A DNA stretch of 34,617 nt, from positions 1 through 34,617 of the forward strand of contig JAIRUB010000144.1 of assembly GCA_031254635.1 (NCBI GenBank), in the 5' to 3' direction. A model generated the notes under the pieces. It worked only from the letters and a program-made list of their open reading frames with translations. It searched no databases and was not told the DNA's origin. Numbering within the stretch: the first letter of the stretch is position 1; the number at the start of each line of letters is the position of its first letter. Below, piece after piece: positions 7,413 through 15,367 of this stretch. The stretch is from Prevotellaceae bacterium. Its GTDB lineage: Bacteria; Bacteroidota; Bacteroidia; Bacteroidales; UBA932. The position numbers and the translations under genes are program-made.

Positions 7413-8338
7413 TCAATCACACTCCAGTTTTTAGCTGTGGCTATGGTCGGATTATATCCGGCTTGGGTTACTCCCGAATTATTTCTTACATCTATACCGC
7501 CCATGGTTTTTCCGGTTCTGTCGGGCAAATCGTTGAACAGGGTATTCAGCGCTCCTGCATTCAGATTGTTATCCTGACAATACAGGTTTCGCAGCACAAT
7601 GTTTTCACTGATGTCTAATGAAGATAATTGATTATCGTTGCAATGCAGAGATTCGAGTACAGTACATTTTGATACATTTAAGGATGTTAATCGATTGCCT
7701 TGGCAATACAGGTATTTCAACATAGGGCTTTTGTTGACACTCAACGATGTTAATTGATTATTTTGGCAACCTAATTCTATCAATTCAGTATTTTTACTAA
7801 GGTCTAATATGGTTAATTGATTGTCGTAGCACATCAATTCTTCCAGCGCAGTATTTTTACTAATATCTAAGCCTGTTAAACGGTTACCGATACATTTCAA
7901 CTTTACCAATGCGGCGTTTTTGCTAAGGTTCAAACTTGTTAAATGTTCGTAGTTGCAATTCAAATATTTTAATGAGGGGCAAGCGGTTACGTCCAAAGCA
8001 GCTACAACCCCGCTCCGGTCAGTAGCCAATCCGGTGACTTTGTTGTTAGCTGTGATGGTAATGGTTTTCGTATTCGCAGTAGTGTAAGTGTGTGAAAATT
8101 CGTATTCGTAAATAAATCCTAAGTCGGGAGGGTCGATAAGTAGTGTTCTTTCGCTTTCGCCGTCACCCCAGTCAATGGTTGTCCAGCCGGTGCCAATGAT
8201 ACAAATCACTATCTCGCCATTAATGGTGGTTGTCATGGTAATCCGGTTATCTTCATGTTTTACGGTACTTTCAGAACATGATATAAAGGCAACTATAAAT
8301 ACAAATGCTGCTACAATGTATGGGAGATACTTGTTCAT
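7409..8338 (-). CDS. Leucine-rich-repeat lipoprotein with PKD-like N-terminal domain
   Basis: 309 residues. The signal peptide ends in a lipobox (VAFISC, Cys21), so the mature protein is probably a lipoprotein, possibly surface-exposed. Residues about 30-120 form a beta domain with IDWGDG and HTYT, the usual PKD-type marks. Residues about 125-275 hold at least seven repeats of about 21 residues with the pattern L-x-x-L-x-C-x-x-N-x-L-x-x-L-D/N-x-S-K-N. The regular Cys in each repeat would stack as a cysteine ladder, as in InlJ-type surface LRR proteins. A role in binding host or polymer surfaces is a reasonable guess, not shown. It is monocistronic, and its tail overlaps the trpS stop. Confidence 0.85.
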   Translation of the reverse strand: MNKYLPYIVAAFVFIVAFISCSESTVKHEDNRITMTTTINGEIVICIIGTGWTTIDWGDGESERTLLIDPPDLGFIYEYEFSHTYTTANTKTITITANNKVTGLATDRSGVVAALDVTACPSLKYLNCNYEHLTSLNLSKNAALVKLKCIGNRLTGLDISKNTALEELMCYDNQLTILDLSKNTELIELGCQNNQLTSLSVNKSPMLKYLYCQGNRLTSLNVSKCTVLESLHCNDNQLSSLDISENIVLRNLYCQDNNLNAGALNTLFNDLPDRTGKTMGGIDVRNNSGVTQAGYNPTIATAKNWSVID

Positions 8339-8351
8339 GACAATATTATTT

Positions 8352-8371
8352 TATGATATCAAATTATGATA
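8352..8371. repeat. TATGATA direct repeat in the LRR-lipoprotein leader
   Basis: Two copies of TATGATA (8352-8358, 8365-8371) lie 13 bp apart between the -7 box and the ATG, with the palindrome TGATATCA inside. An inverted copy lies at 8409-8415. It could be a regulator-binding site, but the region is AT-rich and chance is possible. Confidence 0.3.
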
Positions 8372-8374
8372 CCA

Positions 8375-8382
8375 CAAATATA
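8375..8382 (-). promoter_or_regulatory. -7 promoter box TATATTTG for the LRR lipoprotein
   Basis: Exact TAnnTTTG match on the minus strand, 36 nt upstream of the ATG at 8338. Confidence 0.5.
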
Positions 8383-8410
8383 CATCAAAAAATGATATTT
8401 TCCAAATTTA

Positions 8411-8776
8411 TCATACTTTTGGATAAATAGCGTTGGGAAAATAGTCCAAAGAATGTGTTTCTCCATCGAATACGATAGACACCACATCTAATTGTACTTC
8501 CATACTAAGCCTATAATACTTGACATAAGCATTGGCGGCCGCAATGAGGTTGCGCTCCTTTACGCGGTCGATGCTTTGATATGGTTGCTGAAAGAACGAG
8601 GTGGTGAGCGAACGTACTTCCACGATATGAAGTCGGCCCTCTTTTTCGGCAACAATGTCAATTTCTTTGTGCCCCATGCGCCAATTGGTGTTGCGAATGG
8701 TAAAGCCCTGTTCGAGCAGATAGTCAACAGCTAATTGTTCAGCCCTTTGACCGGTTTCTTGTTTAGTGGCAAACAT
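8411..8776 (-). CDS. YraN/UPF0102 family endonuclease-like protein
   Basis: 121 residues with the restriction-endonuclease-like fold of the YraN family. The markers are GQRAEQLAVDYLLEQGF at about 9-25, NWRMGHKEIDIVAE with Glu38 and Asp40, and LHIVEVRS with Glu53. The catalytic lysine expected in VEVK is Arg55 here, which may weaken or abolish nuclease activity. The cellular role of the family is not settled. The gene starts 29 bp after the S66 peptidase gene on the same strand and is probably its operon partner. Confidence 0.85.
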   Translation of the reverse strand: MFATKQETGQRAEQLAVDYLLEQGFTIRNTNWRMGHKEIDIVAEKEGRLHIVEVRSLTTSFFQQPYQSIDRVKERNLIAAANAYVKYYRLSMEVQLDVVSIVFDGETHSLDYFPNAIYPKV

Positions 8777-8805
8777 AATAAAATAAAAATTAAGAGTGGT
8801 AAAAA

Positions 8806-9714
8806 TTACATTTTAAAATCAATAGCAACGAAGTCTTTATTTACTGAAAACTTCATAGAACTACCGAAAGGTAGGGCTAAATTCGGCTTTTCGTGCCCTG
8901 CCGGAAAGGCATAAGCTACCGGAATATTCAAGTCTTTTACTTGTTCGGCAATAATTTCATAAGCGGTTTTTCCAAAGGGCGTTTCACCGTCTTTTATATT
9001 GATAAATTGCCCTACCAACAAACCTGTAATACCGTTCAACTTTCCGCTTCTGCGCAGGTGAACCATCATGCGGTCGATAACATACAGCGGCTCATTAATA
9101 TCTTCTAAGAAGAGAATTTTCCCTTCGGTATTCCATTCGTCGGCAGAGCCGGTAAGGTGTGCTATGATGGACAGATTACCGCCCACAAGCATCCCTTGCA
9201 CTTCTCCGCAACAATTGAATGGATGTGGCGGGAGTTCATAGTGCAAAGCCTCACCAAATAAGGCCTTGCGCAAGCTTGCCATAGTACCATCGTCTTGCCC
9301 GTCAAGCGGAAAATGAGCCGACATGGCGCCGTGAATGCTCGCCAAACCCAAACGATGCCAACGGGCATGCAACACCGTAATATCACTAAAGCCTACCAGA
9401 AGTTTAGGCATCTTCAATAAAGGGGAAAAATCAATATCGTCAATGATACGACTGCTGCCGTAGCCGCCGCGGGCGCAAAAAATTGCTTTTATTTCCGAAT
9501 TATTGATGGCCTGCTGAAAATCTTCCCTCCGCAAATCATCAGCACCGGCAAAGGTATAATCTTGGGCATACACGTGTTTTCCTACCACGGGATGCAAGCT
9601 CCAACGCTTCAAGGCATATAGGAGCGGATCAAGTACACCCTCAGCTAATCTTCCGGCAGGAGCTACAACGGCAATCTTGTATCCGTGTTTCAAATAGTTT
9701 ACGTTCAGCAACAT
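8806..9714 (-). CDS. LD-carboxypeptidase, peptidase family S66 (LdcA/MccF type)
   Basis: 302 residues from the ATG at 9714. S66 enzymes cut the L,D-bond of muropeptide tetrapeptides during peptidoglycan recycling; MccF-type members cleave microcin C. The catalytic triad is visible: nucleophile Ser87 in ARGGYGSSR, Glu204 in FLEDINEP and His274 in FPAGHEKPN. The opening YKIAVVAPAG matches the family N-terminus. No signal peptide is present, as expected for the cytoplasmic enzyme. A longer frame begins at 9813, but its first 33 codons contain the promoter and are an unlikely N-terminus. It is followed by yraN. Confidence 0.9.
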   Translation of the reverse strand: MLLNVNYLKHGYKIAVVAPAGRLAEGVLDPLLYALKRWSLHPVVGKHVYAQDYTFAGADDLRREDFQQAINNSEIKAIFCARGGYGSSRIIDDIDFSPLLKMPKLLVGFSDITVLHARWHRLGLASIHGAMSAHFPLDGQDDGTMASLRKALFGEALHYELPPHPFNCCGEVQGMLVGGNLSIIAHLTGSADEWNTEGKILFLEDINEPLYVIDRMMVHLRRSGKLNGITGLLVGQFINIKDGETPFGKTAYEIIAEQVKDLNIPVAYAFPAGHEKPNLALPFGSSMKFSVNKDFVAIDFKM

Positions 9715-9734
9715 AAAGAAAACAAATAATGAAA

Positions 9735-9742
9735 CAAAGTTA
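9735..9742 (-). promoter_or_regulatory. -7 promoter box TAACTTTG for the S66 peptidase gene
   Basis: Exact TAnnTTTG match on the minus strand, 20 nt upstream of the ATG at 9714, with TTTG/TTG about 20 nt further upstream. It decides against the longer start at 9813. Confidence 0.6.
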
Positions 9743-9884
9743 GGAAATTTATCGGCGGCAACAAAGAAAAACAGGTAATTATATATAAAAAAATAGACGT
9801 ATATTCGTGCCATGCCCCAAATATTTTTATATCCCCCGCTTTTATTTTCTTTGCGGAGTTCTCTAACATACAGGCATAATAAGT

Positions 9885-11120
9885 TTACCGCTTTTTCAAC
9901 AATTTCTTTACTGCCGATTCCAACGACTCTGAGGGGTCAATAATCGTATAATCCTGCCAAAAATTTTCATCATAAAAATTCCGTACGTTATCAGAATAAA
10001 CCTGACTTTTCTTAAAGGCAGGTTTGCCGGAAGGTAATTCCGCTACTTGTTTTATTCCTGTTATTACAGCCTCAGATACTATAGTATATTTTGTGGAAAA
10101 GAACCTGCGTTTCCAATCACATTTGAATTGCATTTCGTTCCTTGTATAATAGAGATAGCTTTTCCCATTGTGCTGCTTATAAACGCACAAATAGGATACC
10201 TCTTCCGGTGTAAAGCGCATAGTAGCCGGTTTCTTTTTCAGAATAATGTCGGTAACCATACTTTTATCTAACATGCTTAAGTAAAATTCGACACGCGAAA
10301 AAGTCAAATTTCCCTGATCTATATACATGGTTCCATGAAAAGGAGAGTCATGTGATACTCTTACCGGTGCAAAGCTTATAGTAAAATGAGCCCGATCATC
10401 CATCATTACTGATTGCTCTAAAGTATAACGATATAAGTGAACCTCTTTATTTGTTAAAAAGAAATCGTTGTTTTTCACCACGTCAAGCTGTATGGAAATC
10501 CAGGGGCCGCCTTCGAATTTTACCAATACGGTATCAAGTCTGCTATAATCGGCTAATTGACGTCCTTTTTCAACGAATACCCTGTCTGCATTAATTCCTT
10601 TAGTGTAAGGGGTTTTATAAATTTCTATTACTGCCTCTGCAATATTTACGTAATTGCTCCTCTTTTTAATAGTTTCTCTGTAGAAACCCGAAAATAAAGC
10701 TATATCCAGATTATAATTATCTCTAATCTTACGAATAGCTTGCTGCACTATTGTTTCGGGATTATCCGAATAAATAGTAACCGAATTTAATACTATAGCT
10801 CCCGGTGTAAGATAAATAGTTGTGTCCTTAATAGCCTTCCCCTGTATTGGAACAATCAATTTATTATACCCCAAACAGGTAAACTCAAGGTTCCCTTTTT
10901 CGCCCTGTTTCTTTATTTTAATAGTAAATGCCCCATCATCATTAGTAATAGTACTTACATTTTGTTCTAAATGGCGTATATTTACATAAGATAATTTTTT
11001 ATTTGTACGCTGTTCTTTTACCACTCCATTGACAACAATGTAATCCGGTGATTCCTGCTCCCCTGCATATAAAGGAAGCAAAAAGAAAAATGCAAGAAAT
11101 AAGGTAATAGTTGTTTTCAT
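9885..11120 (-). CDS. Secreted CarboxypepD_reg-like domain protein
   Basis: 411 residues with a Sec signal peptide (ITLFLAFFFLLPLYAG). Residues about 28-108 form a carboxypeptidase-regulatory-like beta-sandwich: VVNGVVKEQRTNKKLSYVNI, then TNDDGAFTI and LEFTCLGY, ending in TIYLTPGAIVLNSVTI. This module normally begins SusC/TonB-dependent transporters. Here it is followed by about 300 residues with no plug or barrel, including a segment starting ETIVQQAIRKIRDNY that is typical of DUF5686-like periplasmic or outer-membrane proteins. It probably acts in the periplasm or at the outer membrane; function unknown. It stands downstream of a hairpin at 11149-11170, and no convincing -7 box is seen in front of it. 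Confidence 0.75.
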   Translation of the reverse strand: MKTTITLFLAFFFLLPLYAGEQESPDYIVVNGVVKEQRTNKKLSYVNIRHLEQNVSTITNDDGAFTIKIKKQGEKGNLEFTCLGYNKLIVPIQGKAIKDTTIYLTPGAIVLNSVTIYSDNPETIVQQAIRKIRDNYNLDIALFSGFYRETIKKRSNYVNIAEAVIEIYKTPYTKGINADRVFVEKGRQLADYSRLDTVLVKFEGGPWISIQLDVVKNNDFFLTNKEVHLYRYTLEQSVMMDDRAHFTISFAPVRVSHDSPFHGTMYIDQGNLTFSRVEFYLSMLDKSMVTDIILKKKPATMRFTPEEVSYLCVYKQHNGKSYLYYTRNEMQFKCDWKRRFFSTKYTIVSEAVITGIKQVAELPSGKPAFKKSQVYSDNVRNFYDENFWQDYTIIDPSESLESAVKKLLKKR

Positions 11121-11148
11121 AATTTGTGTTTATTAATGAATAATTTTT

Positions 11149-11170
11149 GGTCTTAACTACTATTAAGACC
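11149..11170. other. Perfect hairpin in the 11121-11223 gap
   Basis: GGTCTTAA (11149-11156) and TTAAGACC (11163-11170) form an 8-bp stem with a 6-nt loop. On the minus strand it is followed by an A-rich stretch rather than a T tract. It lies between the carboxyltransferase gene and the following secreted-protein gene, so it may be a 3' stabiliser, a weak terminator or a leader element. Confidence 0.45.
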
Positions 11171-11223
11171 GGTTCGTCCACAAATACTCTAAAAATTTGC
11201 CTTACGCTTTACTTTTCACTTCA

Positions 11224-13005
11224 TTAATTAATAAAGGCAATTATTTGGTTTTTCTGAACATCAGCGCCTTGTCTCGTTTCGATATAAACCAATTTGCCAT
11301 CTTTTAATGCATGAATAGGTTCGACTCCATAATAGGTTTGAACAAAACAAATAATATCTCCTTTCTTAAATTCCGTTCCAACTACAGGAGCTGTGGACAC
11401 ATCGGTCATATCATATTGCCAGATAACCTGTCCTTTGTAAGGCGCTTGAACAGCTTGGGCATCCGGAAATTTTTCCATAATTCTGTTTACATCAAAACTT
11501 GGCATTTCCACTACCGGTCGTTTCACTATAATGGGAGCATTGGCTTTTTCTTTGGCTTGTTCTACTTCTTTTTTGAACCGTTCTTTTGCAAGGCCCGACT
11601 TGTAATCGCGGTATTGCCTGTCGTGCATGGCCAACTCAAATAATTCCTCATCGTCCTGGCCAAAATCCCATTTATTTTCCTTCATTTCTTTACGAAACTC
11701 ATCTAAAGCATCAGGATAAGGCGCCTGCGGGTCGCCTGTATAAAATTCTAAATTATTTTTCTTAGCTAATTCTATAATTTCCGGAGCTAATTCGCCGGGT
11801 AATTTCCCCATCTTTCCTAAAATCATATTCCAACTGTCTTTATCAATGGTTGAAAACCGGGCTTCTCCTTTTGCCATTGACAGGATATTCATTAAAGCAA
11901 TATTTTTCACATATTGGCTGAATGGCGTTACCAATGGCGGATAGCCTAACTTTGGCCACACATATTCTACTTCCTGAAACAATTGAACTACTAAGTCGTT
12001 TAAACTAACTTCTTGCTTTTTATTTTGACGAAGAGCCATGTTAATAGCGCCCCACATTCCTTTCAGGTCAGCCATCATAGATCCCATCATGCCGCCCGGA
12101 AGGCCACAGCCTACCAACAACGAGGTCATCTGTTTATTAGATTGGTCTATAAAGAAACCTAAGAAATCGTCGATAAATGTTTGTGTTAAATAACGTGCTT
12201 CCATATAGGCTTTCATGTTAATGTCGGGTACTAAAAAACCTGCATCTTTTAACATAGCATGTATGGTAATGATATCCGGATGAATCATACCCCAGGAAAG
12301 CGGTTCCATGGCGACGTCAACAAAATCGGCTCCTGCGCGAGCTACTTCCAACATAGAAGCAATAGAGAAACCGGGGCCTGTATGTCCGTGGTACTGGACA
12401 TTGATATGAGGATGCCGGTCTTTAATCCCTTTTACTATTTTCCCTAAGGAAACCGGACGGCCTATTCCTGCCATATCTTTCAGGCAAATTTCATCAGCAC
12501 CGCCTTCTATCAATTGGTTAGCTAAACCAACGTAATATTCAACTGTATGAATAGGGGAGTGGGTTATGCTCATAGCTGCTTGAGCTATCATTCCTGCTTC
12601 CTTGGCGTACCGGATAGAGGGCTGTATATTTCTGACATCATTTAATCCGCAGAAAGAACGGGCGATATCTACGCCTTGTGCTTTCTTGACTTTGAACATT
12701 AGCTTGCGGACATCGGCAGGAACCGGATTCATGCGTAATCCATTTAAAGCGCGTTCCAACATATGCGTTTGAATGCCTGCACGGTTAAAAGGTGCTGTCC
12801 ATTGCCGGACTGTTGTATTCGGATTTTCACCAAATAATAAATTTACCTGTTCGGAAGCGCCGCCATTGGTCTCCACCCGCGCAAAGCAACCCATGTCTAC
12901 AATTACAGGTGCAATTTGCACTAATTGGTCAACTCTTGGAACATATTTACCGGACGATTGCCACATATCGCGGTAAACGAGACTGAATTTAATTTCTTTT
13001 GCCAT
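11224..13005 (-). CDS. Carboxyltransferase (oxaloacetate decarboxylase alpha / pyruvate carboxylase subunit B-like) with a biotinyl domain lacking the biotin lysine
   Basis: 593 residues. The N-terminal TIM barrel (about 1-300) is that of the biotin-dependent carboxyltransferase family: metal-site motif RDMWQS (Asp13), carboxylated-lysine motif EICLKDMAG (Lys176) and metal ligands His206/His208 in YHGHTGPG. A PYC/OADA-type middle domain (about 300-480) follows, then a charged linker and a C-terminal biotinyl-like domain (about 520-593). At the place of the AMKM biotinylation motif the protein has TYYG (about 557-560), so no lysine is available for biotin. The family normally moves CO2 between biotin and pyruvate/oxaloacetate; this protein must use biotin on another carrier or do something else. 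It is monocistronic, with a -7 box at 13052-13059. Confidence 0.85.
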   Translation of the reverse strand: MAKEIKFSLVYRDMWQSSGKYVPRVDQLVQIAPVIVDMGCFARVETNGGASEQVNLLFGENPNTTVRQWTAPFNRAGIQTHMLERALNGLRMNPVPADVRKLMFKVKKAQGVDIARSFCGLNDVRNIQPSIRYAKEAGMIAQAAMSITHSPIHTVEYYVGLANQLIEGGADEICLKDMAGIGRPVSLGKIVKGIKDRHPHINVQYHGHTGPGFSIASMLEVARAGADFVDVAMEPLSWGMIHPDIITIHAMLKDAGFLVPDINMKAYMEARYLTQTFIDDFLGFFIDQSNKQMTSLLVGCGLPGGMMGSMMADLKGMWGAINMALRQNKKQEVSLNDLVVQLFQEVEYVWPKLGYPPLVTPFSQYVKNIALMNILSMAKGEARFSTIDKDSWNMILGKMGKLPGELAPEIIELAKKNNLEFYTGDPQAPYPDALDEFRKEMKENKWDFGQDDEELFELAMHDRQYRDYKSGLAKERFKKEVEQAKEKANAPIIVKRPVVEMPSFDVNRIMEKFPDAQAVQAPYKGQVIWQYDMTDVSTAPVVGTEFKKGDIICFVQTYYGVEPIHALKDGKLVYIETRQGADVQKNQIIAFIN

Positions 13006-13051
13006 ATAAAATTTTTGGTTATTAGATTTGTAAGGATTAATCTTCCAATCG

Positions 13052-13059
13052 CAAATTTA
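13052..13059 (-). promoter_or_regulatory. -7 promoter box TAAATTTG for the carboxyltransferase gene
   Basis: Exact TAnnTTTG match on the minus strand, 46 nt upstream of the ATG at 13005. Confidence 0.55.
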
Positions 13060-13149
13060 AGAAAAAAAATCGATTATTTTTAATTTTTCACCATACTTTT
13101 GATCATTAGCCACAAATTCTAAAAAAAAGGATGTCGTCAATACTATCAC

Positions 13150-13794
13150 CTAATTAAATTCTGCAATATACGGATTCATTAGTTTTTCTTCACGAATGGT
13201 GGTAGCAGGGCCGTGTCCCGGATATATTACCGTGTTTTCAGGCAAGGGTGCAATCTTTTTCGAAAGACTTTCCATAATTTCATCATAATCGCCGCCGGGC
13301 AAGTCGGTACGGCCAATACAGGCTTGGAACAACAAGTCGCCGGTAAGAATAAAATGTTCTTCCGGAGAGTAAAAACATACGGAGCCTTTGCTATGGCCGG
13401 GCGTGTGCAGTACCTGTAGCTGCGATTGCCCGAAATGAAGAATTTGCCCATCTTCGAGTTTGCCGTCCGGCGGAGGCGGGTTTTTTGTCTTGTAACCAAA
13501 ACTCATGGCAATATTGGCGGTTTGAGCTAACATTTCTTTGTCGCCGGCGTGAATATAACTTTTGATGTTGTACGTATTAGCAAGAAAAGCATTTCCCATA
13601 GCATGGTCAAAATGCCCGTGGGTGTTCAGCAAGAGTACCGGCTTCAAATTGTTATCAGCAATAAATTTTTGCAAGCGGCTACATTCGTTTTCATTGCCGC
13701 AGCCGCAATCCACAATAACGCACTCACGCGTATCGTCCCACAACACATAAGTACATACGCGCAATTCGTTAAAATAAAAAATCTTTATCTGCAT
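13150..13794 (-). CDS. MBL-fold metallo-hydrolase (glyoxalase II-like)
   Basis: 214 residues, cytoplasmic. A complete metallo-beta-lactamase-fold metal site is visible: His59-x-His61-x-Asp63-His64 in LNTHGHFDHAMG, His134 in HTPGHSKGS, Asp153 in LTGDLLF and His194 in YPGHGP. The closest group is the short, single-domain hydroxyacylglutathione-hydrolase-like proteins, but the substrate cannot be read from sequence. It is the last gene of a three-gene operon (ROK kinase, small membrane protein, hydrolase) with gaps of 2-4 nt, so it is probably translated together with them. Confidence 0.9.
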   Translation of the reverse strand: MQIKIFYFNELRVCTYVLWDDTRECVIVDCGCGNENECSRLQKFIADNNLKPVLLLNTHGHFDHAMGNAFLANTYNIKSYIHAGDKEMLAQTANIAMSFGYKTKNPPPPDGKLEDGQILHFGQSQLQVLHTPGHSKGSVCFYSPEEHFILTGDLLFQACIGRTDLPGGDYDEIMESLSKKIAPLPENTVIYPGHGPATTIREEKLMNPYIAEFN

Positions 13795-13798
13795 TATG

Positions 13799-14278
13799 CT
13801 AATCCTCTTTTTCAGTATTGTGAATATAATGTTGCACCATGCGGGATAAGCGATAAGTGTCGCGACGAAGCCCTATTAACAAAATGGGCGACTCCGAGTA
13901 ATCTAACACGATGGTATCTTCATAAAGCCGCATCAGGCGCGCTACGGCACTCTTGTGTCGAAACACTAATTTTTTGTCTTCGTCCGATACCAATACAAAA
14001 TTTAATTGTAAAAACATACGGATGACTTCCTGCTTATATTCATCAAAGGGTTTCGAAGCATAAATTTTTTGCTTCACGTAGCCAATCATAGGATATACAA
14101 AGCCGAAGGCAACGAGAAATATTACAAGCATGGGAATATTGCTCCGACGGATAAGGTCCATAAAAGTTATATCGGGATGACTGCCTCTTCCGAGATAATA
14201 ACTAAGTCCAAAGACAAGTGCTACCAAAATAAAGAGTAGCACAATTGTTTTTAAAGCTCTGAAAAAATAACGTTGCAT
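13799..14278 (-). CDS. Two-helix membrane protein of unknown function
   Basis: 159 residues. Two membrane helices lie at about 9-28 and 48-67 (IPMLVIFLVAFGFVYPMIGY), followed by a soluble C-terminal domain of about 90 residues (YKQEVIRMFLQLNFVLVSDED onward, ending HYIHNTEKED). The layout suggests both termini in the cytoplasm. Similar small proteins occur in Bacteroidales beside ROK kinase and MBL hydrolase genes, from general recollection. It sits 2 nt after the ROK kinase stop and 4 nt before the hydrolase start, so it is certainly in the same operon. No function known. Confidence 0.75.
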   Translation of the reverse strand: MQRYFFRALKTIVLLFILVALVFGLSYYLGRGSHPDITFMDLIRRSNIPMLVIFLVAFGFVYPMIGYVKQKIYASKPFDEYKQEVIRMFLQLNFVLVSDEDKKLVFRHKSAVARLMRLYEDTIVLDYSESPILLIGLRRDTYRLSRMVQHYIHNTEKED

Positions 14279-14280
14279 AA

Positions 14281-15261
14281 TTATATTGATTTATAGTTTT
14301 TTATTAATTTTTTCCACACTAAAGCTGCCGAACCTAACACAGCAGCATTTCTGTCATCTAACTCGGAAGGCAACAATTTTACTTTCCCTTTCCACAGGCT
14401 GAGCATGTTGGCTTCCATGTGTTGGTAGGTAGGTTCAAAGATATATTTGCCGGCGTGGGTTAAACCGCCGCAGAGGATAATCGCTTCAGGGGCTGTGATG
14501 GCTACTAAATCAGCCAAGGCGCGGCCTAAGTATAAGCCGGTATGGGCAAAGGCTTCAATTGCAATGGGGTCGCCATTTTCAGCAGCTTTGCTAATCATGT
14601 CGGCGGAGAGTTCATTAAAGCTGATAGCTTTCAGTTCGCTTGCTCCGCGATGGTCGGCCAACAGTTTATATACCGTACGAACAATTCCGGAGGCCGAAGC
14701 GTAAGTTTCTAAACAGCCTTGGCGGCCGCAGCCGCATTCGCGTCCGTTGGGGCTTACAATAATGTGCCCAAATTCGCCGGCAAAACTATCATTTCCGTAA
14801 AGTAAATCGCCATTAACTACAATGCCGCTTCCCAAGCCGGTGCCAAGGGTAATCACCGAAAAATTTCTCATTCCTTTGGCAGCACCGTACAACATTTCGC
14901 CAATAGCGGCAGCGTTGGCGTCATTGGTAATAACCACCGGTAATTCGGGGTAATAGGCAGCTAATTTTTCCGCCACCGGCAACACCTCGCCCCATACTTT
15001 CAGATTGGCGGCATGTTCAATACGGCCGGTATAGTAATTTCCGCAAGGAGCGCCAAAACCAATGCCCGTCAATTCCGATGCTTCCTTTACTGATTCCTGC
15101 AATAATTGTAAACCATGTACTAAGGCTTCCAGAAACAAATCAAATTTTTGGTATTTCATGGTTGGGAAGCTGCCTTCGGCCATTATTTTGCCGTCTATAT
15201 CCACCAAGCCATATACGGTGTTGGTGCCTCCAATGTCGATACCGGCTACTAATTTTTTCAT
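14281..15261 (-). CDS. ROK-family sugar kinase (glucokinase-like)
   Basis: 326 residues. The N-terminal ATP/phosphate motif is GIDIGGTNTVYG (7-18), the catalytic base is Asp114 in ITNDANAAA, and the second phosphate loop is LGTGLGSGIV (139-148). The ROK signature has EFGHI with Glu163/His166 followed by the zinc-binding cysteines of CGCGRQGC (Cys176, Cys178, Cys183). These are the features of ROK glucokinases that phosphorylate glucose or a related hexose; the exact sugar is not readable. No DNA-binding domain precedes it, so it is an enzyme rather than a ROK repressor. It is the first gene of its operon. Confidence 0.92.
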   Translation of the reverse strand: MKKLVAGIDIGGTNTVYGLVDIDGKIMAEGSFPTMKYQKFDLFLEALVHGLQLLQESVKEASELTGIGFGAPCGNYYTGRIEHAANLKVWGEVLPVAEKLAAYYPELPVVITNDANAAAIGEMLYGAAKGMRNFSVITLGTGLGSGIVVNGDLLYGNDSFAGEFGHIIVSPNGRECGCGRQGCLETYASASGIVRTVYKLLADHRGASELKAISFNELSADMISKAAENGDPIAIEAFAHTGLYLGRALADLVAITAPEAIILCGGLTHAGKYIFEPTYQHMEANMLSLWKGKVKLLPSELDDRNAAVLGSAALVWKKLIKNYKSI

Positions 15262-15321
15262 ACTCAGTCGTTTTAAAGAAATCAGATATTCAGATATTCA
15301 ATTATTCGTTCTTTCAACAAG

Positions 15322-15329
15322 TAAAGGTA
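15322..15329 (-). promoter_or_regulatory. Candidate -7 box TACCTTTA for the ROK kinase operon
   Basis: Minus-strand octamer one base off TAnnTTTG, 60 nt upstream of the ATG at 15261. It lies just 12 bp from the divergent gldA-like promoter box. Confidence 0.35.
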
Positions 15330-15341
15330 CAAAAAAATTTC

Positions 15342-15349
15342 TAAATTTG
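15342..15349 (+). promoter_or_regulatory. -7 promoter box TAAATTTG for the gldA-like gene
   Basis: Exact TAnnTTTG match, 18 nt upstream of the ATG at 15368. Confidence 0.6.
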
Positions 15350-15367
15350 TAGATTATTCGTTTTCTT

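Noticed and set aside
9715..9813. N-terminal extension of the S66 peptidase resembling a membrane anchor
   Set aside because: The segment contains the -7 promoter box at 9735-9742, and the family N-terminus aligns from the internal ATG at 9714.
14281..15261. ROK transcriptional repressor
   Set aside because: No N-terminal helix-turn-helix precedes the kinase domain; catalytic Asp114 and the zinc cysteines are intact, so an enzyme is more likely.
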